Counted from the first letter of the stretch, positions 8,514-17,361 are shown. The stretch is 39,303 nucleotides of DNA from Alkalibacter mobilis (GCF_015594845.1 NZ_JADNRK010000019.1:1-39303); one strand, 5' to 3'. Notes: generated by a model from the letters alone, not told the origin. Translations and numbers: made by a program.

Positions 8514-9851
8514 CTATCCAATAATGATTTTTTCCTCAGGGTCTCTGAGAAGTTTTACTTTGCGTTTTTCAGTTACAGCCATGAAAAGCGTCAGACTGCC
8601 TAGTCTACCGCTGTACATAAGCAAAATGACTGCTACCTTTGACAGGGAGTCCAGGTCCCTTGTTATGCCCATGGAAAGCCCGACTGTGCCTACTGCTGAT
8701 ATCGTCTCGAACATAGCTTCTTTAAGTGTAAAATTTTGCGAGGCCAGTATCAGAAAACAACCAGAAAATATCAAAACGAGGTATAAAATCGTGTTTGTGT
8801 AGGCTCTTCTAACTAAATTTTGCGGAAGCCTTCGTTTAAAAATATTTATGTCTTCCTGCTTTCTTAAATATGAAATCACTGACATTATAAGTATAAAGAA
8901 AGTAGTAACCTTTATACCTCCAGCAGTTGATCCCGGAGCACCTCCAACAAGCATTAAAAGCATGGTGAAGAGTGACCCGGCCTCACTCAGTGCACCATTG
9001 TCAACTGTATTAAATCCGGCTGTTCTGGGAGTAACAGATTGAAACAGAGAGGCTAGGATTTTCTCTCCCAGGTCCATACCGGCAAAGGCATAGTTTCTTT
9101 CCAAAATAAAAAATACCACAGCGCCAAATACGATCAAAAAGCTGGAAAAGGCGAGTACGATTTTAGTATGCAGGTTATAAGATCTGATATTGAATTTGTT
9201 GATGATCATATCTTTCCATACGATAAAGCCCACACCACCTATAATGATCAAGGACATGACAGTCACATTGATAGTCACATTGGTAGAAAAGGGTACAAGG
9301 GAAGCGTAAGGAGAAATTGAACCCATAAGATCGAATCCGGCGTTGCAGAAAGCTGACACGGCGTGGAACAATCCAAACCACAGACCTTTTTTCAAACCAA
9401 AATATGGTATGAAGCTCTTTGCCAATATCAAGGCTCCAACAGTTTCAAATATCAAAGTCCCGATCAGGATGTGTTGAACGAGTCTGACCGCTCCGCTGAG
9501 TTGCATTGAGTTGACAGCTTCCATTAAGAAAGAGCGTTCTTTTAAACCTATCCTTCTTTTCAAGACAATCGAAAACAATATGGCGATAGTCATAAAACCC
9601 AGTGCGCCCAATTGAATAAGAACCATTATTACAAATTGTCCAAACATTGAAAACTGGCTCCATGTATCATATACCACAAGACCTGTTACACAGGTTGCAC
9701 TGGTGGCCGTGAAAAGTGCGTTGAGAAAAGGGATGCTTTCGCCGTTTCTACTGGCTGCGGGCAGCATCAGCAACAGAGCTCCAGCAAAAATAATTACAGC
9801 AAAACCTATGGCAATGGTCTGTTTCGCCCCTAGGGCAAACTTACTTGTCAT
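8514..9851 (-). CDS. ktrB: KtrB/TrkH-type potassium transporter subunit
   Basis: A 445-residue integral membrane protein, the pore of a Ktr potassium uptake system. The four membrane-pore-membrane repeats are visible from their filter segments: TATSATCVTGLVVYDT, SAFCNAGFDLMGS, SVTPRTAGFNTVD and ISAVGTVGLSMGIT. The gating loop region with GGAPGSTAGGIK lies between repeats three and four. The length equals typical KtrB. The ATG directly abuts the TAA of the preceding 155-residue gene, and ktrA follows 12 bases later, indicating one operon. Confidence 0.95.
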   Translation of the reverse strand: MTSKFALGAKQTIAIGFAVIIFAGALLLMLPAASRNGESIPFLNALFTATSATCVTGLVVYDTWSQFSMFGQFVIMVLIQLGALGFMTIAILFSIVLKRRIGLKERSFLMEAVNSMQLSGAVRLVQHILIGTLIFETVGALILAKSFIPYFGLKKGLWFGLFHAVSAFCNAGFDLMGSISPYASLVPFSTNVTINVTVMSLIIIGGVGFIVWKDMIINKFNIRSYNLHTKIVLAFSSFLIVFGAVVFFILERNYAFAGMDLGEKILASLFQSVTPRTAGFNTVDNGALSEAGSLFTMLLMLVGGAPGSTAGGIKVTTFFILIMSVISYLRKQEDINIFKRRLPQNLVRRAYTNTILYLVLIFSGCFLILASQNFTLKEAMFETISAVGTVGLSMGITRDLDSLSKVAVILLMYSGRLGSLTLFMAVTEKRKVKLLRDPEEKIIIG

Positions 9852-10319
9852 TTAAATTATCCATCCTTCCATTAGTTTAAGCAGAATTTCAGTGGAATAA
9901 CTTGCATATATTATATGATCAGCACCGAGCTCCTTATAGAGATTTTCATAAATCATGTCATTGCACTGTACTATTATATGATTCAAGGGGTAGTGTTTTT
10001 TTGAGTTGTTGACTATCTGCAAATTATCTATGTCACTATCTGAAATAGCCAGCAGTAATTCATAATCCAAATTTTGAATATATGAATTGTGTACGGTTTT
10101 AAATGGCAAGTGATTTTTCTTAAGCAAGTTTTCAATGGGAGAATTGTTATGGTCGTCTGCAAACAATAAAATAGAATGTCTTGATCGGCTATTGTCACTC
10201 ATAGGAAAAAACTCCGGATTCGACAAGCCGGCATCCAACTTTTTCATCAAATAAAATCCGAAATATACTACAAAGGATATTATTAACACTGCCAGAATAT
10301 AATCCAAATAGTTCACCAC
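9852..10319 (-). CDS. small membrane-anchored protein with RCK-N-like soluble part
   Basis: Up to 155 residues, first gene of the potassium operon. One N-terminal membrane segment (about residues 7-27, ILAVLIISFVVYFGFYLM) is followed by a soluble region. Its strand-helix rhythm (SILLFADD, LLLAISDSDIDN, HIIVQCND, LGADHIIY) recalls a degenerate TrkA_N/RCK_N Rossmann fold without the glycine-rich nucleotide loop. I do not recognise a named family. Position before ktrB with no gap suggests a regulatory or assembly partner of the channel (inference). The start is uncertain: GTG at 10319 or 10316 sits almost on the AAAGG; a TTG at 10307 has better spacing. Confidence 0.65.
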   Translation of the reverse strand: MVNYLDYILAVLIISFVVYFGFYLMKKLDAGLSNPEFFPMSDNSRSRHSILLFADDHNNSPIENLLKKNHLPFKTVHNSYIQNLDYELLLAISDSDIDNLQIVNNSKKHYPLNHIIVQCNDMIYENLYKELGADHIIYASYSTEILLKLMEGWII

Positions 10320-10417
10320 CTTTCATGGATTATGATAGAGTAAAAGATGTTAAAATGGTGTCTGTTTTGGACTGATGATGTTAATTTTGTATAAAGACGC
10401 TCAGAGGCAGAGGGGAG

Positions 10418-10511
10418 CAAACGGAGGGGACGGTTCTTTCTGTTTTTTGTACAAACAAAAAGAACCGTCCCCTCCGTTTGCCGTCCCCTCCGTTTGCGTT
10501 TTTGTCCCCTC
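10418..10511. repeat. long palindromic repeat, right flank of the potassium block
   Basis: Arms 10418-10445 and 10453-10480 are 28 bp each with a single mismatch, built on the same ACGGAGGGGACGGTTC core as the copy at 5632-5705. An extra CCGTCCCCTCCGTTTG unit follows. The outermost CGTTTTTGTCCCCTC (10497-10511) is the inverse of GAGGGGACAAAAAACG at 5632-5647 apart from one A. The 4.9 kb between therefore ends in inverted repeats. The rest of 10320-10628 holds only leader sequence of the flanking genes. Confidence 0.85.
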
Positions 10512-10628
10512 AATTTGACGCATACTTATTTGTTGTTAATAATATTGCAAGTTTTCAGTGTTTGTGTTTTAAAAATGGGTATACATATATACACATATAG
10601 AAAAATCTTCTTTAGGGAGAGGTATATA

Positions 10629-11150
10629 ATGAAACATCTTTGGAGCGACTTCGGCAAACTGGGGTCGCTCTTTGTTGTCGGAGTGATAACAATAATAGTA
10701 TCAAATCGTAGAGGAAAAGATAAAAATCCTAATAAGGCAAAATCATCTCTGGACAACCAAATAAAAATCGTGGTTTGGGCTATCCTGCTGATAACAATGA
10801 TTCCGACCAATTACAATTCCGACACGCGTAGAATTTTGAATTTAGTACCATTTGAGAATATGTACGATATGGTGTTCAAATCGGGGAGGATTGGTCTTCC
10901 CCTTTGGAATATAGGTCTAAATATTTTAATGTTTATCCCTTTTGGATATCTGATGTCCCAAGATCTAAAGGATAAACCTGACATTTGCATGGCGGTGGTT
11001 GCTAGAGGATTCCTGTTTTCACTGATGATAGAAACCATGCAGTTTGTTGTTCCCCTGGGTAGATCCGCAGATGTAGACGATTTGATCCTAAATACACTGG
11101 GAGCATATTTTGGATTTTTATTTTGGAGCTATACAAGGCAGAAAAATTGA
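10629..11150 (+). CDS. VanZ-like family membrane protein
   Basis: A 173-residue membrane protein with about four hydrophobic segments. The VanZ-family signature is present: LVPFEN, then NILMFIPFGYLM, an E..Q pair in MIETMQF, and RSADVDDLILNTLGAYFGF. VanZ itself gives low-level teicoplanin resistance, but most family members sit in surface-polymer loci and have unknown roles. I start at ATG 10629 (GGGAGAGG 7-8 bases upstream) rather than the 45-codon longer frame. It is the first gene of the surface polysaccharide run; the LicD gene starts 28 bases after its stop. Confidence 0.85.
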   Translation: MKHLWSDFGKLGSLFVVGVITIIVSNRRGKDKNPNKAKSSLDNQIKIVVWAILLITMIPTNYNSDTRRILNLVPFENMYDMVFKSGRIGLPLWNIGLNILMFIPFGYLMSQDLKDKPDICMAVVARGFLFSLMIETMQFVVPLGRSADVDDLILNTLGAYFGFLFWSYTRQKN

Positions 11151-11178
11151 TAAAATCAAAAAACGAGGTGAGACGGGC

Positions 11179-12042
11179 ATGGATCACGATATGAAACAGG
11201 TGCAGGATAAAATTCTTGAGGTAGCGGTTTATCTTGACGAATTTTGCAGAAAAAACGATATTACCTACTATTTAATGGGTGGATCTGCATTAGGTGCGAT
11301 CAGACACAAGGGATTTATTCCATGGGATGATGATTTTGACGTTTTTATGGATTATAAAAATTATTGGAAATTCATCAAAATTGCCAAGGAGAAATTGGAT
11401 AAGGAAAGGTTTTATCTACAAGTTGAAAATACTGAAGAGTGGCCTTTGTTCTTCACTAAACTTAGAATGAATCACACAACATTCATTGAAGATGACACCA
11501 GGGAAAGAAATATGCACAAGGGATTCTATGTTGACATAATGTGCCTGAACAATACCACAGAAAATATTGTTTACAGATTTTTTCAGTATTTTGCGGCGAG
11601 ACTTTTGGTAGCCAGGACATTGGGGATCAAGGGATATCATACCCAAGACATTCTCAGGCAGACAGCGTTGCTCTTATCAAGGGTTTTTATAAGGGGTTTT
11701 GTTTTCAAGGGACTTCTGAAATTCGTACGCAGACTCAATAAGAAAGAAACAGGCTGGGTAGCACACTTTTTTGGCAGGGCAAAATTCAAAAACACTTCTT
11801 TTCCTGTAAGCTATTTGGGCACACCCAGATACGTAGACTTTGAAGGAAAACTTTTTCCAGTGCCTGAAAAGGTTGAAAAATATCTGATTATGAGATATGG
11901 AGACAAATATATGGAAATACCTGATGAAAAGACAAAAGCATTGTACCCTGTCCATGCTGTTTTTGTGGATCCAAAAACCGATTATAGAAAATATGAAGTT
12001 TTAGAAAACGGGAAGGTCAGGTCTTTGGTAAAGTCAGAGTAA
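11179..12042 (+). CDS. LicD-family phosphotransferase (copy 1)
   Basis: About 287 residues. LicD proteins move a phospho-alcohol (classically phosphocholine) from a CDP carrier to a sugar. The nucleotidyltransferase-type core is visible as YLMGGSALGAIRHKGFIPWD followed by DDFDVFMD, with the metal-binding acidic cluster. The C-terminal half has SYLGTPRYVDFEGKLFPVPE and a closing RYGDKYMEIPDE block. ATG 11179 has GAGGTGAG upstream; an in-frame ATG at 11191 is an alternative. No choline kinase or choline transporter is nearby, so choline is not implied. A cytidylyltransferase two genes on is the likely CDP-donor source. Confidence 0.9.
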   Translation: MDHDMKQVQDKILEVAVYLDEFCRKNDITYYLMGGSALGAIRHKGFIPWDDDFDVFMDYKNYWKFIKIAKEKLDKERFYLQVENTEEWPLFFTKLRMNHTTFIEDDTRERNMHKGFYVDIMCLNNTTENIVYRFFQYFAARLLVARTLGIKGYHTQDILRQTALLLSRVFIRGFVFKGLLKFVRRLNKKETGWVAHFFGRAKFKNTSFPVSYLGTPRYVDFEGKLFPVPEKVEKYLIMRYGDKYMEIPDEKTKALYPVHAVFVDPKTDYRKYEVLENGKVRSLVKSE

Positions 12043-12055
12043 AAAGAGGTGTGAA

Positions 12056-12907
12056 ATGAAGGAAGTTTTGATCACAGCTGATGATTTTGGAATGTGTCAA
12101 CCGGTAGACCGGGCTATCATGGACTTGATAGAGATAGGGATGATAACAACTACGAATGTTATAACAAATATGGAAACCTTGGAAAACGGCAAAATACTCA
12201 GGAGAGAGTATCCATGGGTATCAGTTGGTATTCATTGGAATGTCACTACGGGAAAGCCTATCAGCAAGGCAAGCGAAGTTAAAACTCTTGTAGGGGAAGA
12301 AGGTGAGTTTTACAATGCCGATGACTTTAAAAAAAGGATCACGAAAGGGTTGATATCTCCCGACCATTTAAGGACTGAACTTATCAACCAATATAATTTA
12401 TTTCAGACTTATTGCGGATTTGCCGACTATTGGAATGTTCATGAGAATGCTGTATTGTGTCGCAAAGCTTACAGAATATTTGCAGACGTGGCCAAGGAAC
12501 TTAAAATAAACAAGACGAGAAACTTCCAAAGAGTATATTTGGACTTCGATCAACTGCATGGGAAAAGGAAATTCCGAGAAGTTTTGGTAAAAATCTACAT
12601 GGACGTTTGGTATGGACATTTCATAAAAAGAGAGTTTTCGATACCTGACGGAAGGATCATTGCTTTTGGCAGCGAGGGCAAAACAGATTTGGACAGATTG
12701 ATAAAATCTCTTGAAAATTCATCCAAACAAAGGATAGAGCTTGTGGTTCATCCGTCGACCCTGCCATATCACTACCTGTTTGGTGATATGAGCGAGCAAA
12801 GGGTCAAGGAATATGAATTTTTCAAATCCAAGAGTACTGCCAAGAGCTTTCATGAGAGATTTAATTTGGTTGGTTTTGATGTCATTGATCAGGGGGGAAA
12901 AAGATGA
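12056..12907 (+). CDS. ChbG/YdjC-family carbohydrate deacetylase-like protein
   Basis: 283 residues. The YdjC/ChbG fold removes acetyl groups from amino sugars using a bound metal. Seen are the N-terminal TADDFGMCQPVDRAI (catalytic Asp-Asp), GIHWNVTTGKPI (metal His), the NVHENA segment and the C-terminal VVHPS. Length suits the family. GAGGTG precedes the ATG, 13 bases after licD. The last 4 bases overlap the ATGA of the following cytidylyltransferase. In this locus it probably deacetylates a repeat unit or precursor (inference); its sugar substrate cannot be read from sequence. Confidence 0.85.
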   Translation: MKEVLITADDFGMCQPVDRAIMDLIEIGMITTTNVITNMETLENGKILRREYPWVSVGIHWNVTTGKPISKASEVKTLVGEEGEFYNADDFKKRITKGLISPDHLRTELINQYNLFQTYCGFADYWNVHENAVLCRKAYRIFADVAKELKINKTRNFQRVYLDFDQLHGKRKFREVLVKIYMDVWYGHFIKREFSIPDGRIIAFGSEGKTDLDRLIKSLENSSKQRIELVVHPSTLPYHYLFGDMSEQRVKEYEFFKSKSTAKSFHERFNLVGFDVIDQGGKR

Positions 12908-13341
12908 AGAGATACAAAGTAGGTTACACAACGGGAGTATTTGACATGTTTCATATCGGGCATCTTAACATCTTGAGAAGAGCAAAAGAACAATGTGACT
13001 ATTTGATAGTTGGAGTCACTACGGATGAATTGGTATCTTACAAGAACACTAGAGCCATAATACCTGAAAATGAGAGAATGTCTATAATTGAGAGCATTAA
13101 ATATGTAGACAGGGTCGTACCCCAAGAGAATATGGATAAAATGGAGGCTTGGAACAAGTACCAGTTTGATGTGATGTTTGTAGGAAGTGATTGGCAAGGC
13201 ACAGAAAAATGGAATGCTTTCGAGCGGCAGTTTGGAGAAGTCGGAGTTGATATAGTGTACTTCCCATACACGGAGGGAACTTCCTCAACCAAACTTAAGG
13301 AAGTTCTGGAGAAAATTTTGCATGAGCATATATCCGAGTGA
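12904..13341 (+). CDS. CTP:phospho-alcohol cytidylyltransferase (copy 1)
   Basis: 145 residues of the cytidylyltransferase superfamily (TagD-like). TTGVFDMFHIGHLN carries the HxGH nucleotide-binding motif. Later come the YVDRVV segment, FVGSDW, and YTEGTSST, which corresponds to the RTEGISTT signature of TagD but has Tyr in place of the first Arg. It should make a CDP-linked alcohol from CTP and a phospho-alcohol. Whether that is glycerol-3-phosphate, phosphoethanolamine or another is open. It is translationally coupled to the deacetylase gene upstream and lies two genes after a LicD, its presumed user. A paralogue is at 22642. Confidence 0.9.
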   Translation: MKRYKVGYTTGVFDMFHIGHLNILRRAKEQCDYLIVGVTTDELVSYKNTRAIIPENERMSIIESIKYVDRVVPQENMDKMEAWNKYQFDVMFVGSDWQGTEKWNAFERQFGEVGVDIVYFPYTEGTSSTKLKEVLEKILHEHISE

Positions 13342-13479
13342 AATTAAAGTTGCAATTAACTTTGACTGAATGAAGGCAAGCGGAAAATGAGGGTATAAAT
13401 GAAGTGTAAGCATAGTTGGAGCATGTTTTTGTTTTAAAGATTTCCAATTCTGGTTGGGAATCAGGAAAGAGTGATCGAT

Positions 13480-15342
13480 ATGTATAACAAGTTTATCCTC
13501 GAAAACAAGTACAAGATGGTCTTACTGATCCAAATAATAGAAATTGCGTTGGTGATTTCTATGATGTTTATTTCGATACACGTAACCAACAGGTTCGTCT
13601 ACAACGAATTGCATCCCTTTGGATATTATAAGGGCATGTTTTATTTTCTTGTATCTACATCGGTCATGGTGACTGTTTTAGCTGCAAAGGATTACTTCAA
13701 TTTTTTCGACACATCTTTTCTGAAGTCTGTAAGCAAAGCAGCTGGTGTGGTTATATTTATCAACGTGGTAATGATAGTATTTTTATATTTTTCTCAGAGT
13801 AGCCTTGTGACAGCTTATTATTTCGTTATCATAGCGGGTTTGCAAATGATCTCGCTTCTATCTATCAAAGTTGTCACTAATAAATTCAAGGAAAATATTT
13901 TTAGACGGCAACTGTCGGTGATTGTCGGAAATGATCGAGAAAAAAATATTTTGATAGAGGCATTAAAAAAACAATCTTTAAACAGAGTGACTTTTGTATC
14001 TGAAAATGACCCGAATTTGTATGATCACATAAAAAGAGCTGATTATGTATATTTGCTGATAGTGTCGACCAAAGAATTAAAAGACGATATCATAGCTTAT
14101 TGCGAGTTGCACGACATAAGAATATTCATGGTACCCGAAAGCCACGAAATAGCGCTGAGAGATGCTGAATTGACGCAAATAGGAGATGTGCCATTGTTTG
14201 CAGTAGAGAGATATCGATTGACTGAAGGACAAGTGATCGTAAAAAGAATCATCGATATAGTATTGGCTTTGGCTGCCATATTTTTGGTTGCTCCCATAAT
14301 TCTGATTGTTGGAATTCTTATAAAAAAAGAAGACGGAGGCCCGGTATTTTACCTGCAGGAACGATGCGGATTGAATAAAAAACCTTTTAAAATGATCAAA
14401 ATGAGAAGCATGATAGTTGACGCTGAAAAATATACCGGTGAAGTTCTGGCTCAAGAAAACGATCCCAGGATAACTAAGATCGGAAGAATCATCAGAGCCA
14501 CCAGGATAGATGAGATTCCCCAGTTTTTTAATGTGCTTCTGGGGAGCATGAGCGTTGTGGGACCACGGCCTGAGAGACCGGCATTCGTAGAGGAATATCT
14601 GAGTCAATACCCGGAATACATTCATCGCTTTGCTGTAAAACCTGGAATCACCGGCTTGGCCCAAGTTATGTCAAACTACACTACGACCTCTGAAAATAAA
14701 TTGAAGTTCGATTTGATCTATATAAAGAAGTACTCGCCGGGATACGACTTTGGCATTCTCATCAAAACTATAGGAGTGGTATTTTCAAAAGAACAATCGC
14801 AGGGAGTTTCAAATGTGGATGAAGGCAAAGGCATATCAGAAGTTGGTTTGCCTCATATAGAATCAATTTCAGGATTGAGATTAAAAAACAAAAATTTTAA
14901 ACCCTACAGTTTCAGAAAAGTGGCTGTAATTTTAGTATCGTGTTTCATAGTTATCATAAGTAGCATGTTTTTGAGGTACACCTCTTTGGCGGTAGCCGCC
15001 GTGGAAGCGGTGTCGGTGGATATTGCAACTACGGTAACACCTCAGGAAGGAATAGTGGAAATCGAAGACTATGAAATACCTCTTGCGTCTTTGGAAGATG
15101 TGACAGTACTAAGCCAGATGGATATAGAAATGAAACTGAGCACCTTGGGCAGCCAACATAAAATAAAATCTGTAATACTGCTGCTAACAAATTTGTCTAA
15201 AAAAGAATTGATGTTGATCGAAGAACTCCAAGAAAATGGATTGTCAAAGAGTGAAATCCTGTTGATCCACGATATCATGGACAAGAACTTCAGCCAGGAT
15301 GAAATAGATGAACTTAAGGAGCTTTCATTGAATAAAAACTAA
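13480..15342 (+). CDS. polyprenyl-phosphate sugar-1-phosphate transferase with extra C-terminal membrane domain
   Basis: About 620 residues; the initiating enzyme that loads the first sugar-phosphate onto undecaprenyl phosphate. About four membrane helices lie in residues 15-135, then a degenerate Rossmann-like region, then a fifth helix near 255-280. The catalytic bacterial sugar transferase domain follows: QERCGLNKKPFKMIKMRSM, the DPRITKIGR block, RIDEIPQFFNVL, SVVGPRPERP and KPGITGLAQV. The usual protein ends near residue 460; this one continues with another membrane helix (about 485-505) and a roughly 110-residue acidic helical tail. ATG 13480 is used because AGGAAAG is 10 bases upstream; GTG 13471 is too close to it. 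Confidence 0.93.
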   Translation: MYNKFILENKYKMVLLIQIIEIALVISMMFISIHVTNRFVYNELHPFGYYKGMFYFLVSTSVMVTVLAAKDYFNFFDTSFLKSVSKAAGVVIFINVVMIVFLYFSQSSLVTAYYFVIIAGLQMISLLSIKVVTNKFKENIFRRQLSVIVGNDREKNILIEALKKQSLNRVTFVSENDPNLYDHIKRADYVYLLIVSTKELKDDIIAYCELHDIRIFMVPESHEIALRDAELTQIGDVPLFAVERYRLTEGQVIVKRIIDIVLALAAIFLVAPIILIVGILIKKEDGGPVFYLQERCGLNKKPFKMIKMRSMIVDAEKYTGEVLAQENDPRITKIGRIIRATRIDEIPQFFNVLLGSMSVVGPRPERPAFVEEYLSQYPEYIHRFAVKPGITGLAQVMSNYTTTSENKLKFDLIYIKKYSPGYDFGILIKTIGVVFSKEQSQGVSNVDEGKGISEVGLPHIESISGLRLKNKNFKPYSFRKVAVILVSCFIVIISSMFLRYTSLAVAAVEAVSVDIATTVTPQEGIVEIEDYEIPLASLEDVTVLSQMDIEMKLSTLGSQHKIKSVILLLTNLSKKELMLIEELQENGLSKSEILLIHDIMDKNFSQDEIDELKELSLNKN

Positions 15343-15376
15343 AAATTTTCATCGTCTTGTGAAAGGGGGGAGCGAG

Positions 15377-16144
15377 ATGATACCCAAGTGCTCGGTAGTA
15401 GTACCGGTCTACAATCGGGAAGACTTTATAGAAAAGACTTTGAATTCGGTTCTTGATCAGACGTACAAGGAGCTAGAATTGATCGTTGTGGATGATTGTT
15501 CAACTGACAGGAGTTACGAAATCGTAAAAGAGATTGCCAATAGGGATCCAAGGGTTGTGCTAATAAAAAACGATGTAAATATGGGAGTGGCAGATACCAG
15601 AAATATAGGGATCCAAAAGTCTTCGGGCAAATATGTGGCGCTTCTTGACAGCGATGATCTGTGGCTTGATAACAAGCTTGAGATTCAAATAAATCATATT
15701 GAAGAAAAGGGATGCAGCTTGGCATATTGCGGTTATGGATTTTTTGACAAGGAAGGAAACAGGATAGGTGACACGTTTCATGTGCCCGAAACTGTAAATT
15801 TGAACCAGTTGCTTAAGAGAAATGTAATAAGTTGTTCTACGGTATTGGGAGAAAGACAGCTGTTTATAAACCATAAATTTGACAAGAGATATTATCATGA
15901 AGACTTGGTGGCATGGATAAGCATGTTAAAGGAATGCGGTACCGCATACGGTGTTTTGGACGAGTTGGCTGAAATAACAATAATGAAAGGCAGCAAGTCC
16001 GGCAACAAGTTAAAGTGCGCCAAAGAAAGATGGAAGGTTTACAGGGATTATCTCGATATGAGAATGCCTTTGGCGGTTTATTATTTTCTAAACTACGCAT
16101 ATTTTTCGGTAGCAAAGTATAGACCTATCAGAAAGGACTTGTGA
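15377..16144 (+). CDS. family 2 glycosyltransferase
   Basis: 255 residues, GT-A fold. The N-terminus has SVVVPVYNREDFIEKTLNSV, then VVDDCSTDRSYE for the nucleotide-sugar site, NMGVADTRNIGI, and LLDSDDLW with the metal-binding DxD. Such enzymes add one sugar to the lipid-linked repeat unit on the cytoplasmic face. A run of G (AAAGGGGGG) precedes ATG 15377. The stop overlaps the GTG start of the next glycosyltransferase by 4 bases. Acceptor and donor sugars cannot be told. Confidence 0.93.
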   Translation: MIPKCSVVVPVYNREDFIEKTLNSVLDQTYKELELIVVDDCSTDRSYEIVKEIANRDPRVVLIKNDVNMGVADTRNIGIQKSSGKYVALLDSDDLWLDNKLEIQINHIEEKGCSLAYCGYGFFDKEGNRIGDTFHVPETVNLNQLLKRNVISCSTVLGERQLFINHKFDKRYYHEDLVAWISMLKECGTAYGVLDELAEITIMKGSKSGNKLKCAKERWKVYRDYLDMRMPLAVYYFLNYAYFSVAKYRPIRKDL

Positions 16145-17331
16145 CAGTGGACAATGACAAAAAGAAGAAGATTTTGATAGTTAACAACAACTTGGATTTA
16201 GGTGGTGTACAAAGATCCCTGATTAATCTTTTAAAAGCTGTGGAGAGTGATTACGACATCACTTTATTTCTTTTCAGCAATACAGGAGAATATAAAGATC
16301 GCATCCCAAAGAAAATCAAAGTGATAGAGGCGAAAGCTCCACTGAATCTATTGGGTATTTCCCAACAGGAATCCAAATCAAAAGGTTTGACCATGTATTT
16401 GTTGAGAGCTCTGCTCTCGGTTTATGCAAAGGTTTTTAACAACCATTTGCCTATTGGATTTTTGGTTTCAACCCACCCAAGTCTTAAAAGTTACGATTTC
16501 GCCGTATCTTTTCTTCATAATATGGAAGGGCACATGCTCTACGGCGGATGTAATGATTTTGTTCTCAGACGAGTGAAGGCAAAAAATAAAGTGACTTTTT
16601 TACATTGTGATTTTTCCAGATGCGGCGCCAATACCAAATACACTAGAAAAATGATGAATAGTTTCAACAAGATAGCTGCGGTTTCCGAAGGATGTAAGGA
16701 AAGCTTTTTAGAGGCGATGCCGTCACTCAAGAACAGAACTAAGTGTGTATATAACTGTCACGATTTTGAGGAGTATCGCACTAAATCTGAAGAAAGTCCA
16801 TTTATTTACGATGAAAATTATGTGAATGTCCTAACAGTTGCCAGGCTGGATGCTGGTAAAGGGATTCTTAGAGGTATAAAAGTTTTCGAAAAACTATTGC
16901 AGGAAGGATTTAAAACCAAGTGGCATATTGTAGGGGACGGCGTTTTGTGGAAAACTGTAAAAGATTTGATTTCAGAATTAAAGTTAGACGACAGTATTGC
17001 CCTGTACGGCAATCAATCTAATCCTTATAAATACATGAAAAATGCAGACCTGCTTTTGTTGCCCTCATTTCACGAGGCGGCCCCGATGGTATTCATGGAG
17101 GCAAAATCCGTTGGACTACCTGTACTCACTACTGAAACCATATCCGCAAGGGAGATGATCGCCGATGGCAAAGAAGGTTATGTTTGCGAAAATTCTGAGA
17201 TGGGAATATATGAGAAAATTATGTTTGTGCTGTCAAATCCTTTGGAGATTGAAAAATGCAAAAGATATCTTAAAGAGCAGAAGTATTCCAATGATATGGC
17301 AGTAGAACAGTTTCATAAGCTGCTGAATTGA
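16141..17331 (+). CDS. family 4 glycosyltransferase
   Basis: 396 residues, GT-B fold. The N-terminal half opens with LIVNNNLDLGGVQRSLINLL, the acceptor-side Gly loop. The C-terminal half has TVARLDAGKGILRGIKVFEKL, WHIVGDG and the donor-binding region around LLLPSFHEAAPMVFMEAKSV (the E-x7-E type motif). GTG start at 16141 overlaps the previous stop; a second in-frame GTG at 16147 is an alternative. A retaining transferase adding a sugar to the growing repeat unit is the likely role. Confidence 0.92.
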   Translation: MTVDNDKKKKILIVNNNLDLGGVQRSLINLLKAVESDYDITLFLFSNTGEYKDRIPKKIKVIEAKAPLNLLGISQQESKSKGLTMYLLRALLSVYAKVFNNHLPIGFLVSTHPSLKSYDFAVSFLHNMEGHMLYGGCNDFVLRRVKAKNKVTFLHCDFSRCGANTKYTRKMMNSFNKIAAVSEGCKESFLEAMPSLKNRTKCVYNCHDFEEYRTKSEESPFIYDENYVNVLTVARLDAGKGILRGIKVFEKLLQEGFKTKWHIVGDGVLWKTVKDLISELKLDDSIALYGNQSNPYKYMKNADLLLLPSFHEAAPMVFMEAKSVGLPVLTTETISAREMIADGKEGYVCENSEMGIYEKIMFVLSNPLEIEKCKRYLKEQKYSNDMAVEQFHKLLN

Positions 17332-17361
17332 CTTGTCTACAGACGACGTGGGGGGATTTAA

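Noticed and set aside
5708-10319. A complete kdp system
   Set aside because: Only the regulator pair resembles Kdp; no KdpA, KdpB or KdpC is present, and the transporter is KtrAB.
10313-10513. 66-codon minus-strand frame
   Set aside because: It is translated repeat sequence overlapping the right palindromic element; no ribosome binding site.
14077-14664. 195-codon minus-strand frame
   Set aside because: It lies entirely inside the sugar-phosphate transferase gene, whose catalytic motifs are intact; the antisense frame has no recognisable features.
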